Assembly (NCBI RefSeq): GCF_000717345.1
Contig: NZ_JNZA01000025.1
Location: 40,685-104,684 of the forward strand
Reading direction: 5' to 3'
Origin: Streptomyces lydicus
Lineage (GTDB): Bacteria > Actinomycetota > Actinomycetes > Streptomycetales > Streptomycetaceae
Length of the DNA: 64,000 nucleotides
This document shows, piece by piece, positions 53,888 through 64,000 of the stretch. How positions within the stretch are numbered: the first letter of the stretch is position 1; each line of letters opens with the position of its first letter. The position numbers and the translations under genes are program-made. The notes below the pieces were generated by a model. It was not told the origin of the DNA and ran no database searches. It was given only the letters and a program-made list of their open reading frames with translations.

Positions 53888-56115
53888 GTGGAGAACGAGA
53901 CCCACTACGCCGAAGCCGTGATCGACAACGGCTCCTTCGGCACCCGCACCATCCGCTTCGAGACGGGCCGCCTGGCCAAGCAGGCCGCCGGCTCCGCCGT
54001 GGCGTACCTGGACGACGACACCATGGTGCTGTCGGCCACCACCGCCTCCAAGAACCCGAAGGACCAGCTGGACTTCTTCCCGCTGACCGTCGACGTCGAG
54101 GAGCGGATGTACGCAGCCGGAAAGATTCCCGGCTCCTTCTTCCGCCGTGAGGGCCGTCCCTCCGAGGACGCCGTCCTCACCTGCCGTCTCATCGACCGCC
54201 CGCTGCGCCCGTCCTTCAAGAAGGGCCTGCGCAACGAGATCCAGGTCGTCGAGACGGTCATGGCGCTCAACCCCGACCACCTCTACGACGTGGTCGCCAT
54301 CAACGCCGCCTCCTGCTCCACGCAGCTCGCCGGCCTGCCCTTCTCGGGTCCCATCGGCGGTACCCGCGTCGCCCTGATCAAGGGCCAGTGGGTCGCCTTC
54401 CCGACGCACACCGAGCTCGAGGACGCGGTCTTCGACATGGTCGTGGCCGGCCGGGTGCTCCCCGACGGTGATGTCGCGATCATGATGGTCGAGGCCGAGG
54501 CCACCGAGAAGACCATCCAGCTCGTCAAGGACGGCGCGGAGGCCCCGACCGAGGAGGTCGTCGCCGCCGGTCTCGAGGCCGCGAAGCCCTTCATCAAGGT
54601 CCTGTGCAAGGCGCAGTCGGACCTCGCCGCCAAGGCCGCCAAGCCGGTCGGTGAGTTCCCGCTCTTCCTCGACCACGAGGACGACGTCCTGGAGGCCCTG
54701 ACCAAGGCCGTCAAGGACGAGCTCTCCCAGGCGCTGACCATCGCCGGCAAGCAGGAGCGCGAGGCCGAGCTGGACCGCGTCAAGGGTCTGGCCGCCGAGA
54801 AGCTGCTGCCGGACTTCGAGGGCCGCGAGAAGGAGATCTCCGCCGCGTACCGCACGCTGACCAAGTCCCTGGTCCGCGAGCGCGTCATCAAGGAGAAGAA
54901 GCGCATCGACGGCCGCGGCGTCACGGACATCCGTACGCTCGCCGCCGAGGTCGAGGCCATCCCGCGGGTGCACGGCTCCGCCCTGTTCGAGCGTGGCGAG
55001 ACCCAGATCCTGGGCGTCACCACCCTCAACATGCTCCGCATGGAGCAGCAGCTGGACACCCTCTCCCCGGTGACCCGCAAGCGCTACATGCACAACTACA
55101 ACTTCCCGCCGTACTCCGTCGGCGAGACCGGCCGCGTCGGCTCCCCGAAGCGCCGCGAGATCGGCCACGGCGCCCTCGCCGAGCGCGCCATCGTGCCCGT
55201 CCTGCCGACGCGCGAGGAGTTCCCCTACGCGATCCGTCAGGTGTCCGAGGCCCTCGGCTCCAACGGCTCGACGTCCATGGGCTCGGTCTGCGCCTCCACC
55301 ATGTCGCTGCTGAACGCCGGTGTGCCGCTGAAGGCCCCGGTCGCCGGTATCGCCATGGGCCTGATCTCCCAGGAGATCAACGGCGAGACGCACTACGTCG
55401 CCCTCACCGACATCCTCGGTGCGGAGGACGCCTTCGGCGACATGGACTTCAAGGTCGCCGGTACCAAGGAGTTCGTCACCGCCCTCCAGCTCGACACCAA
55501 GCTGGACGGCATCCCGGCCTCCGTCCTGGCCGCGGCCCTGAAGCAGGCCCGTGACGCCCGCCTCCACATCCTCGACGTGATGATGGAAGCGATCGACACG
55601 CCGGACGAGATGTCCCCGAACGCCCCGCGGATCATCACCGTCAAGATCCCCGTGGACAAGATCGGTGAGGTCATCGGCCCCAAGGGCAAGATGATCAACC
55701 AGATCCAGGAGGACACCGGCGCCGAGATCACGATCGAGGACGACGGCACCATCTACATCGGTGCCGCCGACGGCCCGGCCGCCGAGGCCGCCCGCGCCAC
55801 GATCAACGGCATCGCCAACCCGACCATGCCGGAGGTCGGCGAGCGCTACCTGGGCACGGTCGTCAAGACCACCACCTTCGGTGCGTTCATCTCCCTGCTC
55901 CCGGGCAAGGACGGCCTGCTGCACATCTCGCAGATCCGCAAGCTCGCCGGTGGCAAGCGCGTGGAGAACGTCGAGGACGTGCTCGGCGTGGGCCACAAGG
56001 TCCAGGTCGAGATCGCCGAGATCGACCAGCGCGGCAAGCTCTCCCTGATCCCCGTGATCGAGGAAGAAGACGCCGACAAGGGCGCCGAGGCCGACAAGAA
56101 GGACGACGCCGACAA

Positions 56116-56119
<4 letters not shown>
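53888..56119 (+). CDS. pnp: Polyribonucleotide nucleotidyltransferase (PNPase)
   Basis: A 743-residue 3'-5' phosphorolytic exonuclease and RNA 3' polymerase. Two RNase PH domains with an all-helical linker, then KH ([17 protein letters not shown]) and S1 ([17 protein letters not shown]) domains, and an acidic lysine/aspartate tail. Start GTG 53888 (with GAGGAG upstream) gives [15 protein letters not shown], as in other Streptomyces PNPases. A leader of about 250 bases precedes it. The next gene overlaps its stop. Confidence 0.97.
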
Positions 56120-58297
<2,178 letters not shown>

Positions 58298-58309
58298 GGC
58301 CGGCACCCC

Positions 58310-58756
58310 ATGGGCGGAAAGATCACGTACTTCTTCCTCGCCACCGTGCTGGTGCTCGTCTTCGGCGTGGTGGCTCTGGAAGGCGTACTGCTCCTCCTGA
58401 CCGGTGAGCCGGCGGCGATGGGCATGGGCGCGGTGGCCTTCGTGCTGCCGTGCATCGGCGGCTGGTTCCTCTGGCACAACACCCGCTTCGCGCGGGACGC
58501 CCACCGGCTGGCGCACGCGCTGGAGGCCGAGGGCGGGCTGCCCGTCGACGAACTGAAGCGGACGCCGGGCGGCCGGATCGACCGGGACGCCGCCGACGCG
58601 GTCTTCGCCCGGCGGCAGGCCGAGACGGAGGACGCGCCGGGCGACTGGCGTACGTGGTTCCGGCTCGCGGTCGCCTACCACGACGCCCGGGACACCCCGC
58701 GCGCCCGCAAGGCGATGCAGCGCGCCATCGCACTGCACAACGGCGGCGCGACCTGA
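58310..58756 (+). CDS. Small membrane protein with helical cytoplasmic tail
   Basis: A 148-residue protein with two membrane helices (about 6-27 and 36-54), then a soluble helical part whose end (WRTWFRLAVAYHDARDTPRARKAMQRAIAL) resembles a TPR hairpin. It starts 12 bases after dapB and is likely in its operon. Function unknown. Confidence 0.8.
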   Translation: MGGKITYFFLATVLVLVFGVVALEGVLLLLTGEPAAMGMGAVAFVLPCIGGWFLWHNTRFARDAHRLAHALEAEGGLPVDELKRTPGGRIDRDAADAVFARRQAETEDAPGDWRTWFRLAVAYHDARDTPRARKAMQRAIALHNGGAT

Positions 58757-58764
58757 GTCCGCTC

Positions 58765-59355
58765 CTAGCGCCGGTCCGAGCCTGATCCGCCGGGCCGGCC
58801 CTGGGGGACGCCGTGCTCCGCGGCCCATGCCTCCAGCACGTCCGTGGCCTGCTCGAAGGAGTCCGGGCGGGCCAGGAAGTCGCCGTTGTGGTCGGTGACC
58901 AGGGGCCGCAGCGGCCCGCCCTGCGTGCGCTCGACGATCAGCGCCTGCCCCTGCACGGTCCGCGGCAGCCCCAGCCAGCGCACCGGCTGCTGGAGCGTGC
59001 GCACCGAGGCGAGGGCGCTCCACGGTGTGGTCGTGGTGCGCAGCAGGTTCACCTGCCGCAGACCTCGGGCACTGACCCAGACACCGACCCGCACCAGCCG
59101 GACGGCCAGCACGGTCAGCAGGACGCCGATCAGTGCGCAGGCCGCGGCGCCGGGCAGTGACCCGGCCATCGCGATGATCATCGCGGAGAGCAGCACGAAC
59201 GAGGCGAGCAGCAAAAACACCGCCGCCGCCCCTACGCGCCACGGTCCGGGGCGGTAGGGACGGCGCCAGTGGTCGGGCTCGTCATGGGGTAGCGCGGTGG
59301 TTTCCGCGGCACGGTCGTCGAGGTCGCGGTCGGCCGTCAGAAAGGGCAGGGGCAC
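58765..59355 (-). CDS. Membrane protein with bacterial PH-like domain
   Basis: A 196-residue protein. About 42 charged residues are followed by two membrane helices (around 43-65 and 70-90), then a beta-rich domain (VWVSARGLRQVNLLRTTTTPWSALASVRTL) typical of bacterial PH-like domains, and a short helix. It is convergent with the preceding gene, with only 8 bases between stop codons. GTG start at 59355. Function unknown. Confidence 0.78.
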   Translation of the reverse strand: MPLPFLTADRDLDDRAAETTALPHDEPDHWRRPYRPGPWRVGAAAVFLLLASFVLLSAMIIAMAGSLPGAAACALIGVLLTVLAVRLVRVGVWVSARGLRQVNLLRTTTTPWSALASVRTLQQPVRWLGLPRTVQGQALIVERTQGGPLRPLVTDHNGDFLARPDSFEQATDVLEAWAAEHGVPQGRPGGSGSDRR

Positions 59356-59432
59356 GGCTGATCCTCACTCATGGCTGGGCCGGCACGCACAGAGGTGCCG
59401 ACGGAAGCTGTGATCGGTGAGGTTAGCGGGAG

Positions 59433-59469
59433 CGGCGGAGCGGAACCACTCGGTGGTCCCGCTCCGCCG
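59433..59469 (-). terminator. Terminator of the 79-residue membrane protein gene
   Basis: A 16-bp stem with a single mismatch (59433-59448 with 59454-59469) and a 5-base loop, 19 bases past the reverse stop. Confidence 0.75.
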
Positions 59470-59487
59470 ACGTGTGCCCCGGCCTGC

Positions 59488-59727
59488 TCAGCGGTGAGCG
59501 GCTTCGGACTGGTGCACCCGGTCCGAGGTGGAACTGTCCTGCTGCAGTGCGGGTACACCGAACAGCAGGGCGCCGGCCAGGCCACCCACTACTGTGAGAG
59601 TGACCAGTGACTGACTGAGAATCTGCGCGCGGGACGCACGCTGGCGCGGCGGGGGAGTGACATTGCTGCGGAACCGGTCTGCCTCGGCAACGAAGGCGAA
59701 CGGGACGGGCTCTCGCCGGCGGAACAT
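59488..59727 (-). CDS. Small single-span membrane protein
   Basis: A 79-residue protein. A basic head (MFRRREPVPFAFVAEADRF, PPPRQRASR) is followed by one membrane helix (VTLTVVGGLAGALLFGVPAL, about 42-61) and a short hydrophilic end. ATG 59727 has AGGAG about 5 bases upstream, and a clean terminator follows, which argues that it is real. Function unknown. Confidence 0.65.
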   Translation of the reverse strand: MFRRREPVPFAFVAEADRFRSNVTPPPRQRASRAQILSQSLVTLTVVGGLAGALLFGVPALQQDSSTSDRVHQSEAAHR

Positions 59728-59959
59728 GAGCGGGCTCTCCTAGGAACCTCGTAGTGGGCACTGTCACAGGGTTAGACGTCTGGGGCGCCCGATTGGTGCC
59801 CGTTTTCCAAGACTTCTGTGAAAAATATCAACTGCCGCTCGGCACACTGCTATAGAGCGTCCGTTTTGCGGCTAACGCTGCATCATGTCGCATTTCCTCG
59901 GCTGTCAGTGGCGGGCCGTAGGCTGGTCGCGCACGAGGATCGAACGGAAGGAACCGCCG

Positions 59960-60718
59960 GTGTCCCACACCCCCGCCGAGAGCACTGAGAGCCCTGACAG
60001 TGCAGCCGTCAGCTTCCGGAGCGAGGTGACGGTCGAGCTGGTCAAGCACAGCGCCGCGGACAGCGACGTGCTGTGGGCGGCCCGGGTCTCCACGGCCGGC
60101 GAGCAGTCCCTGGAAGAGCTCCAGAAGGACCCGGAGCGCTCCAAGGGCCTGATCAACTACCTCATGCGGGACCGGCACGGCAGCCCGTTCGAGCACAACT
60201 CGATGACCTTCTTCATCAGTGCGCCGATCTTCGTCTTCCGCGAGTTCATGCGGCACCGCGTCGGCTGGTCGTACAACGAGGAGTCCGGTCGCTACCGCCA
60301 GCTGGACCCGGTCTTCTACGTCCCCGGTGAGTCCCGCAAGCTCGTCCAGCAGGGCCGCCCCGGCAAGTACGAATTCGTCGACGGCACCGCCGCGCAGCAC
60401 GAGCTCACCAGCCGGGTCATGGAGGACACCTACCGCGAGGCGTACGCGGCGTACCAGGAGATGCTGGCTGCCGGCGTGGCCCGCGAGGTCGCCCGCGCGG
60501 TGCTCCCGGTCGGCCTGTTCTCCTCCATGTACGCCACCTGCAACGCCCGCTCGCTGATGCACTTCCTCGGACTGCGCACCCAGCACGAGCAGGCGAAGGT
60601 GCCCTCCTTCCCGCAGCGGGAGATCGAAATGGTCGGCGAGCAGATGGAGGCCCACTGGGCCAAGCTCATGCCGCTCACGTACGGCGCATTCAATGCGAAC
60701 GGCCGGATCGCGCCGTAA
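59960..60718 (+). CDS. thyX: Flavin-dependent thymidylate synthase ThyX
   Basis: A 252-residue FAD enzyme that methylates dUMP to dTMP using methylene-THF and NADPH. The ThyX motif (RHR-x7-S type) reads RHRVGWSYNEESGRY. The carboxyl part NARSLMHFLGLRTQ agrees with the family. The GTG at 59960 has AAGGAA 8 bases upstream and is preferred to an ATG at 59885 that runs through the A/T-rich promoter region. thyX lies between dapB and dapA, as is usual in actinobacteria. Confidence 0.97.
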   Translation: MSHTPAESTESPDSAAVSFRSEVTVELVKHSAADSDVLWAARVSTAGEQSLEELQKDPERSKGLINYLMRDRHGSPFEHNSMTFFISAPIFVFREFMRHRVGWSYNEESGRYRQLDPVFYVPGESRKLVQQGRPGKYEFVDGTAAQHELTSRVMEDTYREAYAAYQEMLAAGVAREVARAVLPVGLFSSMYATCNARSLMHFLGLRTQHEQAKVPSFPQREIEMVGEQMEAHWAKLMPLTYGAFNANGRIAP

Positions 60719-60775
60719 TGCCCAGGCCGCGGGCCGGATACAGGGGCGTCGGGACAGAAGTGCGAAGTGTCCGGA

Positions 60776-60805
60776 TTGCGGCATTTTGAGAAGTTCATCT
60801 ACGCT
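60776..60805 (+). promoter_or_regulatory. Candidate promoter of dapA
   Basis: TTGCGG at 60776-60781, an 18-base spacer and TACGCT at 60800-60805, about 110 bases before the dapA ATG. Both boxes fit the Streptomyces vegetative pattern fairly well. Confidence 0.5.
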
Positions 60806-60914
60806 GAACAGACGGACCCGGCACTGCTTGAACCCCCGAGCAGGCAGTGCCGGAGTCCACATCCCTGCTCCCCAGAGGCGCATCCCGCGGTGAGCTACGA
60901 GTAGCGTGGGACCC

Positions 60915-61814
60915 ATGGCTCCGACTTCCACACCGCAGACCCCCTTCGGGCGGGTGCTGACCGCCATGGTCACGCCGTTCACGGCGGATGGCGCTCTCGA
61001 CCTCGACGGCGCGCAGCGGCTCGCCGCCCATCTGGTGGACGCCGGCAACGACGGCCTCGTCGTCAACGGCACCACCGGAGAGTCCCCGACCACCAGCGAT
61101 GCGGAGAAAGCCCAGCTGGTCCGCGCCGTGGTCGACGCGGTGGGAGACCGCGCCTTTGTCGTTGCCGGAGCCGGTACCAACGACACCCACCACAGCCTCG
61201 AGCTCGCCCGCGCCGCCCAGGACGCCGGCGCCCACGGTCTGCTCGCGGTCACGCCGTACTACAGCAAGCCCCCGCAGGAGGGCCTGCTGCGTCACTTCAC
61301 GGCCATCGCGGACGCCACCGATCTGCCCGTGATGCTCTACGACATCCCCGGCCGCAGCGGCGTCCCGATCAACACCGAGACGATCGTCCGGCTCGCCGAG
61401 CACCCCCGGATCGTCGCCAACAAGGACGCCAAGGGCGACCTCGGCCGCGCCAGCTGGGCCATCGCCCGCTCCGGCCTCGCCTGGTACAGCGGCGACGACA
61501 TGCTGAACCTCCCGCTGCTCTCGGTCGGTGCCATCGGCTTCGTCTCCGTGGTCGGCCACGTCGTCACCCCCGAGCTGCGCGCCCTCCTGGACGCCCACCT
61601 CAACGGCGACGTCACCAAGGCCACCGAGATCCACCAGAAGCTGCTGCCCGTCTTCACCGGCATGTTCCGCACCCAGGGCGTCATCACCACCAAGGCCGCC
61701 CTCGGTCTCCAGGGCCTGCCCGCGGGACCGCTGCGCCTGCCGCTCGTTGAGCTCTCCCCCGAGGAGACCGAGCAGCTCAAGCGCGATCTCGCCGCCGGCG
61801 GGGTACAGCTCTGA
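60915..61814 (+). CDS. dapA: 4-hydroxy-tetrahydrodipicolinate synthase
   Basis: A 299-residue class I aldolase, first committed step of diaminopimelate synthesis (pyruvate plus aspartate semialdehyde). NGTTGESPT carries the threonine pair, LAVTPYYSKPPQEG and MLYDIPGRSG the tyrosines, and IVANKDAKGD the Schiff-base lysine. The ATG at 60915 was chosen. A GTG at 60906 would add three residues; no strong Shine-Dalgarno is seen for either. Confidence 0.96.
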   Translation: MAPTSTPQTPFGRVLTAMVTPFTADGALDLDGAQRLAAHLVDAGNDGLVVNGTTGESPTTSDAEKAQLVRAVVDAVGDRAFVVAGAGTNDTHHSLELARAAQDAGAHGLLAVTPYYSKPPQEGLLRHFTAIADATDLPVMLYDIPGRSGVPINTETIVRLAEHPRIVANKDAKGDLGRASWAIARSGLAWYSGDDMLNLPLLSVGAIGFVSVVGHVVTPELRALLDAHLNGDVTKATEIHQKLLPVFTGMFRTQGVITTKAALGLQGLPAGPLRLPLVELSPEETEQLKRDLAAGGVQL

Positions 61815-61873
61815 TCACAGACTTCACAACTGAATACCGACCAACAACCGCCATATAGCAAGTGCACGAATGT

Positions 61874-61913
61874 CATGCGCGCCACGTGCCTCGACGGCAG
61901 CGTGGCGCGTGTG
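61874..61913 (+). promoter_or_regulatory. Hairpin immediately upstream of the rnj ribosome-binding site
   Basis: A 13-bp stem (61874-61886 with 61901-61913, core CGCGCCACG/CGTGGCGCG) with an inner TGCC/GGCA pairing. It ends two bases before the GAGGAG that serves rnj. It may end dapA transcripts or control translation or stability of the RNase J message. Confidence 0.6.
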
Positions 61914-61927
61914 GTGAGGAGAGTCTT

Positions 61928-63613
61928 TTGAGTCATCCGCATCCTGAGCTCGGCGCCCCGCCGAAGCTTCCCAAGGGCGGCCTGCGCGTCACCCCCCTCG
62001 GTGGCCTGGGCGAAATCGGCCGCAACATGACGGTCTTCGAATACGGCGGCCGGCTGCTGATCGTCGACTGCGGAGTGCTCTTCCCGGAGGAGGAGCAGCC
62101 CGGAATCGACTTGATCCTTCCGGACTTCTCGTCCATCAGGGATCGCCTCGACGACGTGGACGGCATCGTGCTCACCCACGGCCACGAGGACCACATCGGC
62201 GCTGTCCCCTACCTCCTGCGCGAGAAGCCGGACATCCCGCTCATCGGCTCGAAGCTGACCCTCGCGCTGATCGAGGCCAAGCTCCAGGAGCACCGCATCC
62301 GCCCGTACACGCTGGAGGTCGCCGAGGGCGACCGCGAGCGTCTGGGCCCCTTCGAGTGCGAATTCGTCGCGGTCAACCACTCCATCCCCGACGCCCTGGC
62401 CGTCGCCATCCGCACCCCCGCGGGCATGGTCGTGCACACCGGCGACTTCAAGATGGACCAGCTCCCGATGGACGGCCGGCTGACCGACCTCCCGGCCTTC
62501 GCCAAGCTCGGCGAGGAAGGCATCGACCTCCTCCTCGTCGACTCGACGAACGCCGAGGTCCCCGGCTTCGTACCGCCCGAGCGCGACATCTCGAACGTCA
62601 TCCGCCAGGTCTTCGCGGGTGCCCAGAAGCGCATCATCGTGGCCAGCTTCGCCAGCCATGTGCACCGCATCCAGCAGGTCCTCGACGCGGCCCACGAGTA
62701 CGGTCGCCGGGTCGCCTTCGTCGGCCGCTCGATGGTCCGCAACATGGGCATCGCCCGCGAGCTGGGCTACCTCAAGGTCCCGGCCGGCCTGGTCGTCGAC
62801 GTCAAGACGCTCGACGACCTCCCCGACGACGAGGTCGTGCTGGTCTGCACGGGCTCCCAGGGCGAGCCGATGGCGGCTCTCTCCCGGATGGCCAACCGCG
62901 ACCACCAGATCCGCATCGTCCAGGGCGACACGGTGATCCTGGCGTCGTCCCTCATCCCGGGCAACGAGAACGCGGTCTACCGCGTGATCAACGGCCTCAC
63001 CCGCTGGGGCGCGAACGTCGTCCACAAGGGCAACGCCAAGGTCCACGTCTCGGGCCACGCCTCGGCCGGCGAGCTGCTGTACTTCTACAACATCTGCAAG
63101 CCGAAGAACCTGATGCCGGTGCACGGCGAATGGCGCCACCTGCGCGCCAACGCCGAGCTGGGCGCTCTGACCGGCGTACCGAAGGACCGGATTGTCATCG
63201 CCGAGGACGGTGTCGTGGTCGACCTGGTCGGCGGCGTCGCCAAGATCGTCGGCAAGGTCCAGGCCGGCTACGTCTACGTCGACGGCCTCTCGGTCGGCGA
63301 CGTCACGGAGACCTCCCTCAAGGACCGCCGCATCCTCGGCGACGAGGGCATCATCTCCGTCTTCCTGGTCGTGGACTCCAGCACCGGAAAGATCGTCGGT
63401 GGACCGGATCTCCATGCCCGCGGCTCCGGCATCGACGACGTGTCCCTGGCGGGGGTGTCTCCCAAGATCGACGAGGCGCTGGCCAAGGCCGCCCAGGACG
63501 GCGTCGCTGAACCCCACCAGCTCCAGCAGCTGGTCCGCCGCACGGTCGGCAAGTGGGTCTCCGACAACTACCGCCGCCGCCCGATGATCCTCCCCGTGGT
63601 CGTCGAGGTCTGA
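61928..63613 (+). CDS. rnj: Ribonuclease J
   Basis: A 561-residue metallo-beta-lactamase/beta-CASP nuclease with endo- and 5'-3' exonuclease activity. The metal motif is HGHEDH (LTHGHEDHIGA), followed by VHTGDFKMDQ, the beta-CASP part (ASFASHVHRIQQV) and the HVSGHASAGEL motif. Start TTG 61928, giving MSHPHPELG as in other Streptomyces RNase J, with GAGGAG 6 bases upstream. The TTG is inferred from homology and the Shine-Dalgarno. dapA-rnj order is conserved, and a hairpin sits right before the ribosome-binding site. Confidence 0.95.
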   Translation: MSHPHPELGAPPKLPKGGLRVTPLGGLGEIGRNMTVFEYGGRLLIVDCGVLFPEEEQPGIDLILPDFSSIRDRLDDVDGIVLTHGHEDHIGAVPYLLREKPDIPLIGSKLTLALIEAKLQEHRIRPYTLEVAEGDRERLGPFECEFVAVNHSIPDALAVAIRTPAGMVVHTGDFKMDQLPMDGRLTDLPAFAKLGEEGIDLLLVDSTNAEVPGFVPPERDISNVIRQVFAGAQKRIIVASFASHVHRIQQVLDAAHEYGRRVAFVGRSMVRNMGIARELGYLKVPAGLVVDVKTLDDLPDDEVVLVCTGSQGEPMAALSRMANRDHQIRIVQGDTVILASSLIPGNENAVYRVINGLTRWGANVVHKGNAKVHVSGHASAGELLYFYNICKPKNLMPVHGEWRHLRANAELGALTGVPKDRIVIAEDGVVVDLVGGVAKIVGKVQAGYVYVDGLSVGDVTETSLKDRRILGDEGIISVFLVVDSSTGKIVGGPDLHARGSGIDDVSLAGVSPKIDEALAKAAQDGVAEPHQLQQLVRRTVGKWVSDNYRRRPMILPVVVEV

Positions 63614-63643
63614 CCCAGCGTCGGTACGAACGTCCTCAAGTAC

Positions 63644-63681
63644 GAGCGGGGCGCCTGGATTTGCATCCGGGCGCCCCGCTC
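63644..63681 (+). terminator. Terminator of rnj
   Basis: A 17-bp stem with one G-T pair (63644-63660 with 63665-63681) and a TTGC loop. It is prolonged outside by GTAC/GTAC after a small bulge and is 30 bases past the stop. Confidence 0.9.
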
Positions 63682-63770
63682 CAGTACGTTTACGGCTCCG
63701 CCTGAACGGGAAGCACCGCACGCTTGCGTGCACGGAGCCTCTCCCCGGAACGGGCGGAATTCCGACCAGA

Positions 63771-63949
63771 GCAATCTGATAAAGTCGGATCAGCCGAAAG
63801 GCAAAATCCCTCCGACGGGAAATCGGACCGAATACGAGCCGGAAACGGCAAGGAATCGGATCTGATAGAGTCGGAACCGCGAAGAAGCCGAAAGGCCGAA
63901 CCGCACCGGCGAAAATCAGAACCGCAAGGATCTGATAGAGTCGGAAACG
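63771..63949 (+). promoter_or_regulatory. Cluster of rRNA operon promoters (three near-identical -10 regions)
   Basis: The segment TCTGATAAAGTCGG (63776-63789) is repeated as TCTGATAGAGTCGG at 63861-63874 and 63931-63944. The -10 hexamers are TAAAGT (63780), TAGAGT (63866) and TAGAGT (63936), spaced 86 and 70 bases. No good TTGACA stands before them. Streptomyces rRNA operons are known for multiple tandem promoters, and the following leader fits, so these are very probably rrn promoters reading out of the window. Confidence 0.8.
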
Positions 63950-64000
63950 CAACACCGAAGGGAAGCGCCCGGAGAGCCTGGTGAAACAGGCACAAAGGAA
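63950..64000 (+). ncRNA. Start of the rRNA operon leader (16S precursor), truncated by window edge
   Basis: The text CGAAGGGAAGCGCCCGGAG and the closing CACAAAGGAA match the leader that precedes 16S rRNA in Streptomyces as I know it. A small hairpin GCCTG/CAGGC (63976-63991) lies between them. The mature 16S gene would follow a few hundred bases beyond the window. Confidence 0.75.

Noticed and set aside
53531..55996. 821-residue reverse frame opposite pnp
   Set aside because: Shadow of PNPase; repeated Leu-Gly-Asp nonsense text.
61337..63955. 872-residue reverse frame opposite dapA and rnj
   Set aside because: Shadow of two conserved enzymes. It also crosses the rnj terminator and the rRNA promoters.

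Overview
The window is a chromosomal segment of a Streptomyces or very close relative. It is very GC-rich with strongly G/C-biased third codon positions, uses many GTG and some TTG starts, and carries the conserved order dxr-rseP-ispG / proS / rimP-nusA-ylxR-infB-ylxP-rbfA-truB / ribF / type VII (ESX) locus / rpsO-pnp / dapB / thyX / dapA-rnj. PNPase, IspG, DXR and RNase J match the Streptomyces proteins I know almost residue for residue. Nothing looks like plasmid, phage or insertion-sequence DNA, and there is no CRISPR array or tRNA.

Layout. 1-8.8 kb: end of an aldehyde dehydrogenase, an acyl-CoA dehydrogenase, the MEP isoprenoid genes dxr and ispG around the site-2 protease rseP, and two GNAT acetyltransferases. 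8.9-20 kb: proS, a small reverse-strand cluster (APH-fold pseudokinase, ferritin-like protein, lipoprotein), then the translation/transcription operon rimP to truB. 20.3-25.1 kb: a large protein with a degenerate trypsin-like domain joined to a P-loop NTPase, then ribF. 25.6-53.2 kb: the ESX/type VII secretion locus. 53.3-64 kb: rpsO-pnp, an M16 protease, lysine/diaminopimelate genes dapB and dapA, thyX, RNase J, and finally the promoters and leader of an rRNA operon that continues beyond the right edge.

The ESX locus has the full membrane core (EccB, EccC, EccD, EccE), two mycosins, the canonical EsxA/EsxB pair, an EspI-like ParA-type ATPase and a companion. It also holds three further two-gene sets in which a small helical protein precedes a larger WXG-like or CpnT-N-terminus-like protein. 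These are probably substrate pairs. A reverse-strand pair, a P-loop ATPase and a YrhB/deaminase-like/SUKH-4 fusion, sits among them. No eccA was found. EccC shows one full catalytic ATPase domain and two with altered Walker B, as expected for this family.

The most interesting points are the paired palindromes overlaid on two candidate promoters upstream of esxAB, the three accessory substrate-like pairs, the SUKH-4 fusion whose deaminase-like module has lost its catalytic residues, the pseudo-protease/NTPase fusion at 20.3 kb, and a long hairpin directly in front of the RNase J ribosome-binding site. All function calls were read from sequence by eye; no database search was run.
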